A stretch of DNA of 39,286 nt, taken from Gammaproteobacteria bacterium. GTDB taxonomy: Bacteria > Pseudomonadota > Gammaproteobacteria > S012-40. This document shows positions 16,834 through 27,000 of the stretch, one piece after another. Location of the stretch: NCBI GenBank assembly GCA_919902765.1, contig CAKKRP010000018.1, positions 1-39,286 of the forward strand, given 5' to 3'. The notes below the pieces were generated by a model, which saw nothing but the letters and a program-made list of their open reading frames with translations, had not been told where the DNA came from and did not search any database. A program made the position numbers and the translations under genes. How positions within the stretch are numbered: the stretch's first letter is position 1; each line of letters opens with the position of its first letter.

Positions 16834-16890
16834 ACGCCATCATTTTGACAAAACGTCAATAAAATGACTAACTTACGTCAATATTATGAC
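16834..16890. repeat. Three iterated copies of an ACGyCA-N6-TGAC motif
   Basis: ACGTCAATAAAATGAC (16853-16868) and ACGTCAATATTATGAC (16875-16890) match at 14 of 16 positions and start 22 bp apart. A weaker copy, ACGCCATCATTTTGAC (16834-16849), precedes them. Spacing near two helical turns suggests sites for a dimeric DNA-binding protein; the regulator is unknown. Confidence 0.5.
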
Positions 16891-17327
16891 TATATCGAGC
16901 TGGCAAGCTAAGAGTATAGCGCCCTAAAACATTATAAATTAATAGCAATAGGCAGGCGCCTACCCGCTTGACCGCGCAATGCGGGTCAGCACGTCGGCCG
17001 GTAAACGCCTTGTATGTTGGCGTCTGTGCGCGCGGCGCTATTCTGATTGTGCTGCTACTATTATGAGTGATTATAGGACGAAAAACGTCGTAGTGCTCGG
17101 GATGAACGCGGTGGTGTGTAGGGTTGTGGCGATGATCGGCTGGCGGTTCGCAAGAACTATTATTGCGCGTGTTGGATTGGCGGCGCTCGCAAATGGTTAA
17201 CAGTGGCGTCATCGGGTTAGGTTGATACGCTATGCGGTTATTGATAATCTTGCGTTGGGTTCGCTCACGTTGTGCAGTGACGAAAACGGCAAGCATTTTT
17301 ACATAGATTTGCGTTTGTTTGTTGTAT

Positions 17328-17354
17328 TCAAGCCTGTGGGTGCGCCGACGATAA
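17328..17354 (+). promoter_or_regulatory. Candidate sigma-28 (FliA) promoter for the HD-GYP gene
   Basis: TCAAGCCT (17328-17335), exactly 11 bases, then GACGATAA (17347-17354), seven of eight matches to the GCCGATAA element with the right spacing. A small inverted repeat TAACAA/TTGTTA (17352-17357/17367-17372) overlaps the likely start point. Confidence 0.55.
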
Positions 17355-17452
17355 CAAGTATGGACGTTGTTACGTAAATGCGATTTGAGTGAGGTCTGGG
17401 CGGCTGCAAGACCGGATTTCCGATATCTAATTTGATGGTGCAGAGAAAATCC

Positions 17453-18523
<1,071 letters not shown>

Positions 18524-18691
18524 GCGAGTGTAGTGTGACGTTCTTTTTAGGGAAAATGTGACGCAGTGCAGGTTTTCTACGATGTGATGGGCCTGCGCGT
18601 ATTGGGGAATGTGAATTTGAGTGTGAAAATCCCCTGGATAGAGTCGCTACACTAAATATTAATATCAATACGCAGTGGAAAAGGGGTACGT

Positions 18692-19057
18692 ATGCGCCGG
18701 GAACGACGTAGATATCAGCGTGCTGCAGTTCAAGGTACCGGGGTTCCCGGTGAATTTCACTTACGTACGGGCGGGCGGTCTTTTCAATTTACACGTGTAC
18801 ACGACGTGTCTATTTCCGGTATGGGGGTTTCGTTGCCGGTGTCCTTGCCCAAAGGGGAAATGGTTGCTCTGGATTTTAATTCGGTGGATTTTTCGATGGT
18901 CTTGAGCGGGAAGGTGATTTGGTGTGTCACGCAAGAGCCGGAGCTGGGTTGTCCGTTTCGGGTCGGGATAGAATTTGATGCCACAAACAAACAAGACAGC
19001 GCGGTGTTTTTTATGACCTTGCGCGAATATCTGGATCACTATGAAGATGATTTTTAA
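18692..19057 (+). CDS. PilZ domain c-di-GMP-binding protein
   Basis: This 121-residue protein is a single PilZ domain. The N-terminal RRERRRYQR provides the RxxxR arm and VHDVSISGMGV gives the (D/N)xSxxG motif, which together bind c-di-GMP. It continues with a beta barrel (GEMVALDFN, VLSGKVIWCV, FRVGIEFD) and ends in a C-terminal helix. AAGGGG sits ~6 bases before ATG 18692. It lies downstream of the HD-GYP gene but is separated by ~170 bp, so it is probably transcribed separately. It may act as a c-di-GMP receptor; the partner is unknown. Confidence 0.9.
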   Translation: MRRERRRYQRAAVQGTGVPGEFHLRTGGRSFQFTRVHDVSISGMGVSLPVSLPKGEMVALDFNSVDFSMVLSGKVIWCVTQEPELGCPFRVGIEFDATNKQDSAVFFMTLREYLDHYEDDF

Positions 19058-19262
19058 CGCCTATCTACGCCATTTCGATGGTCTCGCGAGTGATCGGTCT
19101 GAGTTCCTGTAAGGCATGTATTTTCGCCCGTATACGCGTGGCCGTGGCGGGTTTGATAAAATCTCACATCTTCCTCAATTAATCTCTTTTTAGCCCCACT
19201 TTCGCTCGCGCGGCAGTTGCTATATCATGCCTCCCAGTGGCTAATTTGCGGACGGGTGAGGT

Positions 19263-19430
19263 ATGCCGGTAGGTTTAAGCGGATTGCCGGCGTTGCAGGC
19301 CTTGCGTCAAGACGGATGGGTGGAGGCGGCGCATGGTATTATGACGATCGACATCGCGCCCAAGGGCGCGTCGGTGCGCGTACGCCTGGGGGAAAAAGAA
19401 GTGACCGTGACGCGAGGAGTAGAGATATGA
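19263..19430 (+). CDS. Small protein encoded just upstream of ispH, overlapping its start
   Basis: This 55-codon frame ([20 protein letters not shown]..., ending [12 protein letters not shown]) has coding-like composition. Its TGA overlaps the ATG of ispH in the arrangement ATGA, suggesting coupled translation. GAGG lies only two bases before its ATG, with GGACGGG a little further upstream; neither is an ideal ribosome-binding position. A stop codon directly precedes it in frame, so it cannot be longer. I do not recognise the product. It could be a small real protein, a leader peptide or the tail of a decayed gene. Confidence 0.45.
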   Translation: MPVGLSGLPALQALRQDGWVEAAHGIMTIDIAPKGASVRVRLGEKEVTVTRGVEI

Positions 19431-20371
19431 AGGTTATTTTGGCCAATCCACGCGGTTTTTGCGCCGGTGTCGATCGCGCGATCGAAATTGTCGAGCGCGC
19501 GTTGGAAGTCTTGGGTGCGCCTGTTTACGTGCGTCACGAGGTCGTACACAATCGGTTTGTGGTGGACGGTTTGCGCGCCAAGGGTGCGATATTTATCGAC
19601 GAATTATCGCAAGTACCCGCAGGTTCCACGGTCATATTCAGCGCGCACGGCGTGCCTAAAGGCGTGCAAGACGAGGCGCAACAGCGCGGCTTGCGGGTAT
19701 TCGACGCCACGTGTCCGTTGGTAACCAAGGTGCATTTGTCGGTATTAAAACACCAACGTGCGGGGCGCGATGTGGTGCTGATCGGGCATGCCGGACATCC
19801 GGAAGTTGAAGGGACGATGGGTCAGTTCGATCAGTCTTTGGGCGGTCAGATGTATTTGGTCGAGACGACAGAAGATGTCGCGCGCTTGCACGTTGCGCAG
19901 CCTGAGCGTTTAGCCTATGTCACGCAAACAACCTTATCGTTGGACGATACGGCGGCGGTCGTGACGGCCTTGCGCGAACGTTTTCCGGATATCGTAGTGC
20001 CGCGCAAAGACGATATATGCTATGCCACGCAAAATCGCCAAGAGGCGGTTAAAGCCCTGGTCGATGATTGTGACGTGTTGTTGGTGGTGGGTTCACGCAA
20101 CAGCTCGAATTCCAATCGTTTGCGCGAGGTGGCTGAAAAACGCGGTGTGCGCGCCTATTTGATAGATAAACAAGAAGATATTGATCCCCTGTGGTTGATC
20201 AATGCACGTGTGGTGGGCGTCACCGCCGGTGCCTCTGCGCCGGAAGTCTTGGTCGAGGGCGTCGTCGCGCGGCTACGCGCTTGCGGTGCGACGGTGGTTG
20301 ATGAAGTGGCAGGGCGGCGCGAGCAAGTGGTGTTTCCGTTGCCTAAAGGCTTGTCGTCGATGGAGGTATAA
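19427..20371 (+). CDS. ispH: 4-hydroxy-3-methylbut-2-enyl diphosphate reductase
   Basis: IspH catalyses the last step of the MEP isoprenoid pathway, reducing HMBPP to IPP and DMAPP with a [4Fe-4S] cluster. This 314-residue protein has the three cluster cysteines C12 ([12 protein letters not shown]), C96 ([12 protein letters not shown]) and C198 ([11 protein letters not shown]), the substrate histidines in RHEVVHN and [12 protein letters not shown], and [12 protein letters not shown] near the C-terminus. The length is normal. ATG 19427 is behind AGGAG with a spacing of 8; longer upstream readings lack family similarity. It is a housekeeping gene with no visible functional link to the signalling genes around it. 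Confidence 0.97.
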   Translation: MKVILANPRGFCAGVDRAIEIVERALEVLGAPVYVRHEVVHNRFVVDGLRAKGAIFIDELSQVPAGSTVIFSAHGVPKGVQDEAQQRGLRVFDATCPLVTKVHLSVLKHQRAGRDVVLIGHAGHPEVEGTMGQFDQSLGGQMYLVETTEDVARLHVAQPERLAYVTQTTLSLDDTAAVVTALRERFPDIVVPRKDDICYATQNRQEAVKALVDDCDVLLVVGSRNSSNSNRLREVAEKRGVRAYLIDKQEDIDPLWLINARVVGVTAGASAPEVLVEGVVARLRACGATVVDEVAGRREQVVFPLPKGLSSMEV

Positions 20372-20476
20372 TCTGTAAATTCAAACTCCTAGTTCAAATC
20401 ACCGGTCATTGACACCAATCTTCCCCTCCGCAGTTTACTAGGCTACGCGTTGCAAAAAATTACAATCTCATACAAT

Positions 20477-20506
20477 CCAGCGGTGACGCCCGTTGGCATC
20501 CGCTGG
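20477..20506. repeat. Short inverted repeat between ispH and the chemotaxis operon
   Basis: CCAGCGG (20477-20483) and CCGCTGG (20500-20506) with a 16-base loop. It could be a weak hairpin after ispH. Besides this and a weak promoter candidate at 20595-20622, nothing is seen in 20372-20656. Confidence 0.3.
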
Positions 20507-20594
20507 GCCGGTGATTTCCCGCCAATTATCAATCACACTTCACTTATGTCAATAATATTTTAGGGTTTTCTCCCGGATTAGTTTCTAAAATCGC

Positions 20595-20622
20595 TAAATA
20601 ATTCTTGGCGATGTGTCGATAC
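20595..20622 (+). promoter_or_regulatory. Weak sigma-28-like promoter candidate for the chemotaxis operon
   Basis: TAAATAAT (20595-20602), then GTCGATAC (20615-20622), which matches GCCGATAA in six of eight positions. The spacer is 12 instead of 11 bases, so this is less convincing than the sites at 17328 and 30055. Confidence 0.3.
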
Positions 20623-20656
20623 TTCGATTCGATGGTTGACCTCGGGACATACATCC

Positions 20657-20968
20657 ATGGAAATTACGGCAGAAAGTCCACACAAGACACTCATCGTTAC
20701 GTGCGAAGAGATCGTCGATATACAGCTCGCTACTGAGTTGCACGGGCAATTGAAATCGGCGTTGACTCAAGGGCTTAGAGTTGAAATTGTGGCCAGTCGC
20801 GTGGAACGTATCGATGCCGCCATTTTGCAAATATTTTATGCGTATTTTCGCGCTGCGCATGAGCGCGCGCTGGAGGCGACCATAAAAGGGGCCTCAGAAA
20901 ATTTTATCCGTGCGGCAGCTTTATTGGGGTTGAGTAAGGGTCTAGGTCTAGCGGAAGTGGTGTTGTAA
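20657..20968 (+). CDS. STAS domain protein heading the chemotaxis operon
   Basis: This 103-residue single STAS domain (anti-sigma-antagonist/MlaB-like fold) has LIVTCEEIVDIQLATELHGQ, then VEIVASRVERIDAAILQIFY and FIRAAALLGLSKGLGLAEVV. The usual phosphorylatable Ser/Thr of the D-S-S/T-G motif is replaced: the loop reads RIDAAIL. It may therefore work by binding rather than as a phospho-switch. ATG 20657 (with GGGA upstream) is preferred over a TTG 21 bases earlier. It is followed after 20 bases by cheY; the same STAS-CheY-CheA order is seen in other proteobacterial chemotaxis clusters. Confidence 0.85.
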   Translation: MEITAESPHKTLIVTCEEIVDIQLATELHGQLKSALTQGLRVEIVASRVERIDAAILQIFYAYFRAAHERALEATIKGASENFIRAAALLGLSKGLGLAEVVL

Positions 20969-20988
20969 ACAATATTAAGGAGTGGGCA

Positions 20989-21351
20989 ATGGCGAAGATA
21001 CTGGCGGTCGATGACTCCGCATCGATGCGGCAAATGGTGGTATTTACATTGAAGGCCGCAGGCCACGATGTCGTCGAGGCGCAAGATGGTATGCAGGCCT
21101 TGGAGATCGCCAAGGGCCAGCAAGTCGATTTGGTATTGACGGATGTCAATATGCCGAATATGGATGGTATTAGTTTGATTAAAGAATTGCGCAATTTAGT
21201 CAACTACAAATTCACGCCAATTTTAACCCTTACCACGGAGTCTTCGCCGGAAAAAAAGGGCGAGGGAAAAAGCGCGGGGGCGACCGGCTGGATCGTCAAG
21301 CCGTTCAGTCCCGATCAACTGTTGGCCACCATACGCAAGGTATTAGGATAG
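20989..21351 (+). CDS. cheY: CheY-type single-domain response regulator
   Basis: This 120-residue receiver domain carries the acidic pair D8-D9 (ILAVDDSASMRQ), phosphoacceptor D52 (LVLTDVNMPNMDG), the switch threonines in LTLTTESS and the lysine in WIVKPFS. It would be phosphorylated by the CheA three bases downstream and act on the flagellar motor or serve as a phosphate sink. TAAGGAG gives a strong ribosome-binding site. No cheZ or cheC phosphatase gene is present in the window. Confidence 0.93.
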   Translation: MAKILAVDDSASMRQMVVFTLKAAGHDVVEAQDGMQALEIAKGQQVDLVLTDVNMPNMDGISLIKELRNLVNYKFTPILTLTTESSPEKKGEGKSAGATGWIVKPFSPDQLLATIRKVLG

Positions 21352-21354
21352 TTT

Positions 21355-23490
21355 ATGACAGTGGATGTCACGCAATTCTTTCAGGCGTTTTTCGAGGAGA
21401 GCTTCGAGGGCTTGGCCGCCATGGAGTCGGCGTTGCTGAATCTCGATATCGGCGCCGCCGATAGCGAGGCGATCAACAGGATATTCCGCGCGGCGCATTC
21501 TATCAAAGGCGGCGCGGCGACGTTTGGTTTTACCGCCGTCGCGGAATTTACCCATCTCGTGGAAACGCTGATGGATCAAATCCGTAGCGGACAACGCGCG
21601 GTGACACAGCCGGATGTGGAGATTTTGCTGCACTCCGTGGATTGTATGCACGCAATGTTGGATGCGGTACGCGATGGTAGCGCGGTGAATCAAGAACAAA
21701 TCGCTGCCGTGTCTCAAGAGCTACAGGCCTCGCTTGCGGGCGGCGCCATTGCGAGCGTCGCAACACCTGCGGCACAGCAATCGTCTATGTCGGCGCCCAA
21801 AGCGATACCGAATGAAAAAGCGGCGACAAACGGGTTGTGGAAAATAAATTTTGTACCTTTGTCTCATTTGTTAAAAACCGGCAATGATCCGGTGCGTATG
21901 TTTCGCGAGTTGTCCGGTCTAGGTGCGCTACGAGTTGCCGTCAACGACAAGAATTTACCTCCGTTTTTAGATATGGTGCCTGATAATGTGTATCTCGAAT
22001 GGGAGCTTGTGTTAGAGGCGAACGTCGATGAAAAGGCCATCAGTGAAGTGTTTGAATGGGTGGACGGCGATTGTGAATTAACCATTCAAAGCCCGCAGCC
22101 TACTCCAGAAATAAGCGCTCCACCGGCGCAAAAAGCAGCCGTTCAGGCGCCAAAGGCCGCTACGCCAACGACACCTCAGGCGCCCAAAACCGGTGCGCCC
22201 GCGAGCACACATCCTAAGTCGGGAATGAAAGAGGCGGACAAAAAACCCGTTGGCGCATCGAGTGCGGAAACCAGTTCCATACGCGTGAGCATAGATAAGA
22301 TCGATGCGCTGGTCAACATGGTCGGCGAATTGGTCATTACGCAATCAATGCTAGGCCAATTGGGTAAAGACTTTGATATGAGCCGCATAGATAAACTCCT
22401 TGATGGCTTGACGCAGCTCGAACGCAATACCCGCGAATTGCAAGAAAATGTCATGCGCATACGCATGTTGCCGATCAGTTTTGTGTTTAGTCGTTTTCCA
22501 CGTATGGTGCGTGATTTAAGCCAAAAACTCGATAAAAAAATCGATCTTAAAATGTCCGGCGACCAAACCGAGCTGGATAAAACCGTAATGGAAAAAATTG
22601 GCGATCCATTGGTGCATTTGGTACGCAACAGTATCGATCACGGTGTGGAAACCCATGACAAGCGTGTCGCCGCCGGTAAGCCGGAAACCGGTGTGATCCA
22701 ACTAGACGCCTACCATCAAGGCGGCAATATTGTCATCTCGATCGCTGACGACGGCGCGGGCATAGATACCGAAAGGGTATTGGCCAAGGCGCGCAAAGCG
22801 GGTTTGGTTAAAGAAGACGAGACGCCGACCCATGAGCGCATTGTGGACTTAATATTCGAGCCGGGATTGTCCACCGCAGAGGTCGTCAGCGATGTCTCCG
22901 GCCGCGGCGTTGGGATGGACGTGGTACGCCGTAATATACAGGAACTCGGCGGCACAATAGACGTGCGCTCGGTGCGTGGCGAGGGGTCAAGTTTTACAAT
23001 ACGTTTACCATTGACGCTGGCGATTCTGGACGGTCAATTGGTGCGCGTGGGCGATCAAACGTTCATTGTGCCGCTGGTTTCAATTGTTGAATCCTTGCAA
23101 GTCAAAAAAGAATTGGTCAATCGCGTCGCGGGCAAGGCCGAGGTCTTCAAATTACGCGATGATTACATCCCCATCATACGTCTGTACGACATGTTCGGAG
23201 TACACCCTGAAAACACACTGTTAGAGGAAGGTCTGCTGGTGGTGGTGGAAGGGGATGGCGTGCGCGCAGGATTATTTGTGGATGATTTATTAGGGCAACA
23301 ACAAGTTGTAATTAAAAGTTTAGAGACGAATTATCGGCGTGTTGACGGCATCTCCGGCGCTACTATTTTAGGAGACGGTCACGTCGCGCTGATTTTGGAT
23401 GTGTCCGGTCTGGTGAAACTTTCCAAAAACCAAGGGCCGACACCGCAAAACGATAGCGATTTAGCATTGCCGCGCAGCGCGGCCGCTTGA
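21355..23490 (+). CDS. cheA: Chemotaxis histidine kinase CheA
   Basis: This 711-residue protein has an HPt (P1) domain with phospho-histidine H48 in RAAHSIKGGAATFGF, and a region at ~160-245 that may correspond to P2 (LWKINFVPLSHLLKTGNDPV). A Pro/Ala/Thr-rich linker (~245-295) and the P3 dimerisation helix (IDALVNMVGELVITQSML) follow. The P4 ATPase domain has an N-box in LVHLVRNSIDHGVE, a G1 box ISIADDGAGID and a G2 region VVSDVSGRGVGMDVV. The P5 CheW-like domain (~575-700) is complete. The gene begins three bases after cheY's stop, so expression is coupled. All catalytic motifs are present. Confidence 0.97.
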   Translation: MTVDVTQFFQAFFEESFEGLAAMESALLNLDIGAADSEAINRIFRAAHSIKGGAATFGFTAVAEFTHLVETLMDQIRSGQRAVTQPDVEILLHSVDCMHAMLDAVRDGSAVNQEQIAAVSQELQASLAGGAIASVATPAAQQSSMSAPKAIPNEKAATNGLWKINFVPLSHLLKTGNDPVRMFRELSGLGALRVAVNDKNLPPFLDMVPDNVYLEWELVLEANVDEKAISEVFEWVDGDCELTIQSPQPTPEISAPPAQKAAVQAPKAATPTTPQAPKTGAPASTHPKSGMKEADKKPVGASSAETSSIRVSIDKIDALVNMVGELVITQSMLGQLGKDFDMSRIDKLLDGLTQLERNTRELQENVMRIRMLPISFVFSRFPRMVRDLSQKLDKKIDLKMSGDQTELDKTVMEKIGDPLVHLVRNSIDHGVETHDKRVAAGKPETGVIQLDAYHQGGNIVISIADDGAGIDTERVLAKARKAGLVKEDETPTHERIVDLIFEPGLSTAEVVSDVSGRGVGMDVVRRNIQELGGTIDVRSVRGEGSSFTIRLPLTLAILDGQLVRVGDQTFIVPLVSIVESLQVKKELVNRVAGKAEVFKLRDDYIPIIRLYDMFGVHPENTLLEEGLLVVVEGDGVRAGLFVDDLLGQQQVVIKSLETNYRRVDGISGATILGDGHVALILDVSGLVKLSKNQGPTPQNDSDLALPRSAAA

Positions 23491-23500
23491 AGGAGCACCT

Positions 23501-24025
23501 ATGAGTAATGTCGCCACCGCAACTGACGCCCAATCCACCGATCTAAATGCGGCGGAAATGAGCCAATATCTGACCTTCATTATGGCCACCGAAGAATATG
23601 GCGTAGACATCTTGCGCGTCCAGGAAATAAAAGGATGGGACATGGTAACGCCCATACCCAATACGCCGGACTACATCAAAGGCGTCATAAATTTGCGTGG
23701 CACGATAGTACCGATTGTGGATTTGCGGCGGCGCTTTGGGTTGCCCAACATAGAATACGGTCCGACGACGGTGGTGATTGTCTTAAAAGTATACGCCGAG
23801 GACGGTAAAGAGCGCACGATGGGGATAGTCGTTGATGCGGTGTCGGACGTTTATAACGTCACTGCAAAAGATATGAAGGATACGCCGGATTTCGGCGCAG
23901 ACGCCAATATCGACTTTGTGCGCGGGTTGGCCACGGTAGGCGAGAAAATGGTGATTATTCTGGAGGTTGACAAGATGTTGACCGTAGGTGCGATGGCCGC
24001 CTTGGATCGTACGAAATTGAATTAA
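23501..24025 (+). CDS. cheW: Chemotaxis coupling protein CheW
   Basis: This 174-residue single CheW domain includes YLTFIMATEEYGVDILRVQE, then TPIPNTPDYIKGVINLRGTI and VPIVDLRRRFGL, the core of the family. It bridges chemoreceptors and the P5 domain of CheA. GGAGCACCT precedes ATG 23501, ten bases after the cheA stop. The receptor gene follows after 42 bases. Confidence 0.95.
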   Translation: MSNVATATDAQSTDLNAAEMSQYLTFIMATEEYGVDILRVQEIKGWDMVTPIPNTPDYIKGVINLRGTIVPIVDLRRRFGLPNIEYGPTTVVIVLKVYAEDGKERTMGIVVDAVSDVYNVTAKDMKDTPDFGADANIDFVRGLATVGEKMVIILEVDKMLTVGAMAALDRTKLN

Positions 24026-24067
24026 TAATGCTAGACATGGAAAGTCTGTGTTAAATGGAGAATTTAC

Positions 24068-27000
24068 ATGACCGCAAGCAACGAGAGTAACCCTTTAGCC
24101 GCCGAATTAGAGATATTGGAGACTAGTTTTGCGGCTTTGGCACCTCAGGCCAGTGAGCTGGTGGGATATTTTTACGACCAATTATTTACCCGCTATCCCG
24201 CCGTAATCCCTTTGTTTCGCAACACCACGCCGGAGCAACAAACTCGCAAGCTAATCGCGGCGCTGAGTTTGGTAGTGAATAATTTGCGCAAACCCGATGT
24301 GTTGATCGATGCGCTCAAAGGGCTAGGCGGTCGCCACCAAGGATACGGCGCGCTGGCGGAACACTATCCCGCCGTGGCCGACACGCTCATTGATAGCATG
24401 CAACATTTTGCAGGTGACTTATGGACTCCTAGCGTCGCAGCCGCGTGGCGTAAGGCCTTGGGTGTCATCGCTCAGGTAATGTTAAGCGCATATTCGACCA
24501 GTGGCACCAAAGACAAACTTTCTGGTGCAGCACGTAAACGTAAAGGAGATACCATGAGTGGCGTAACAAATAGTTCTAACGATGCAACGGCGCGTCTACA
24601 AACGGCGGTAGACGGCGCCATGACACCGATCATGATGATAGATCGCGATCTAAAATTGACCTATGTCAATAAGGCCACGATAGCGCTATTGAATAAACAT
24701 ATCGGAGTTTTGAGAATGCTTTATCCGGGTTTGGATCCCAATAATTTATTGGGAACATGTATCGATACGTTTCACAAAAATCCTGCGTACCAGCGTCAGT
24801 TATTGGATTCACCGTCGAAGCTGCCACACAAGGCCGACATTTCGGTCGGACATCTTAAATTTCGTTTGAATATCAGCGCCGTGATCGACAGCAAAGGCAA
24901 CTATGTCGGTAACTCGCTGGAGTGGTCCGACGTTACCGAATTTTTAGAAAGAGAGGGCGCGGTCACGCGGTTACAATCCGCCGTTGATGGCGCGATGACG
25001 GCGATCATGATGGTGGACCGCGATTTTAAAATCACCTACGCCAATCGTGCAACGGTCAGTTTATTAGAAAAGCACGCCGCAGTTTTGCGCCAGTTGTACG
25101 TGGGCTTTGACCCCCACGCATTAGTGGGTAGCTCGATAGATCGCTTTCACCGCAATCCTGCGCACCAACGCGGCTTGCTAAGCAGCGCCGCGAATTTGCC
25201 GCATAAGGCGGATATAGACGTCGGTCCGCTGAAATTTAGGCTAAATATCGGCGCTATCTTAGATGCCAAAGGCACCTACATAGGTAATTCGTTGGAATGG
25301 TCGGATATAACAGACCTATCAAAACGCGAAAACGACGTGTTACGACTACAATCGTCGCTGGATAATGCGATGACCTCAGTGATGATGATAGATCGAGATC
25401 TAAAAATCACCTATGCGAATCAATCGACAGTCGCAGTCTTAAAGAAGAATGTAGATGTGCTAAGGTCTGTTTTTTCAGGATTCGACCCGGAAAAAATGCT
25501 GGGTGAGTGTGTTGATAGATTCCATAAGAATCCTGCACATCAACGTCGATTATTGGAAGATCCGCGCAATTTGCCGTATTCAACAGACATTCAAGTCGGG
25601 CCATTGAAATTCCGTTTGAATGTTACTGCGATTAAAGACACTAAGGGCGCCTATATCGGTAATGCCTTAGAGTGGTCGGATGTCACCGAACAACGCGCCA
25701 AGGAACGCGACGTGGCGCGTCTGCAATCGGCGATATCCGGATCCACGGCCGCGCTGATGATGTGTAATGAAAATCTTGAAATCACTTATATGAATCCCTC
25801 CGTCATCAATTTATTGCGCAATAGAGCGTCGGAATTGCGTAGCGTATTTTCAGGATTCGACGCCGATAAACTGATAGGAACTTGCATTGATAAATTCCAC
25901 AAAAATCCGGCGCACCAACGCTCCTTGTTGAGCGATGTACATAAATTGCCGGTTAAATCGGAAATCAAGTTGTTGGATCTGTCCTTTGAAGTAAATGCGA
26001 CGGCGATACTTGATCAACATGGGAAATACATGGGGAATATGGTGGAATGGCGCGATATCACGGAACAAAAAGATGCCGAATTGCAAATACAAAATCTAAT
26101 CACCGCAGCGTCGGCCGGTGAATTGGATGAAAGACTTGATCCTAAGCGCTACGCGGGATTCTTAGGAAACTTGGCTTCAGGTATTAATTCACTGGTGGAG
26201 GCCGTGGTCGATCCGGTGCGCGAGGCGGGGCAAGTCATGCAGAAACTGGCCGAGGGCGACCTCAATGAAGAAATGAATGGACAATTCGCCGGCGAGTTCG
26301 GGGCGTTACGCGACTCGATCAATCAATCTGTAGAAAATCTTCGCGATATGGTCACCAAAATCCTGGAGGCCGCCACCAATATTAATGGCGCGTCGGCGGA
26401 AATCGCCCAGGGCAATACCGACTTGAGTCAACGTACCGAAGAACAAGCCTCCTCGCTGGAAGAAACGGCGTCGTCCATGGAAGAACTCACCAGTACGGTA
26501 AAACAAAACGCCGATAATGCACGCCAGGCCAATCAATTGGCGGTGAGCGCGCGCGATCAAGCGGAAAAAGGCGGGGAAGTCGTCGCGAAAGCGGTATCCG
26601 CGATGGCCGAAATTAATGTCGCGAGCAAGAAAATCGCCGATATTATAGGTGTTATCGACGAGATCGCGTTCCAAACCAATTTGCTGGCGTTGAACGCTGC
26701 GGTTGAGGCGGCGCGCGCCGGCGAACAAGGTCGAGGATTTGCGGTGGTTGCCGGAGAAGTGCGCAACTTGGCGCAACGTAGCGCGGGCGCCGCGAAAGAA
26801 ATTAAAGCGTTAATCAAAGATAGCGTAGAGAAGGTAGACGACGGGACTAAATATGTGGATGCGTCGGGTAAGACGCTGGAAGATATTGTCACCGCCGTAA
26901 AAAAGGTCAGCGATATCATTGCCGAAATCGCCGCCGCAAGCCAAGAGCAGTCGTCGGGCATCGAGCAAGTCAATAAAGCCATCACGCAGATGGATGAGGT

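Larger units (their letters stand above)
16463..17327. other. Long non-coding region between DUF1566 and HD-GYP genes
   Basis: About 990 bp to the HD-GYP start lack a recognisable gene on either strand. It contains two strong hairpins (16604-16632, 16674-16702), a three-copy sequence motif (16834-16890) and, at its right end, a sigma-28-like promoter (17328-17354). The hairpin at 16604-16632 is followed on the minus strand by a T-rich stretch, so a small RNA transcribed leftwards is conceivable. I see no match to a known riboswitch. Confidence 0.5.

Noticed and set aside
16868..17296. 142-codon minus-strand frame in the long non-coding region
   Set aside because: Arg/His/Thr/Asn-rich low-complexity translation with no domain or ribosome-binding site.
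19217..19426. Upstream extension of the ispH frame by 70 codons
   Set aside because: The extension lacks IspH similarity; ATG 19427 has a good AGGAG site and starts the conserved [14 protein letters not shown].
26510..26517. Perfect GCCGATAA inside the receptor gene
   Set aside because: No -35 element at the required distance, and it lies in the middle of a coding region.
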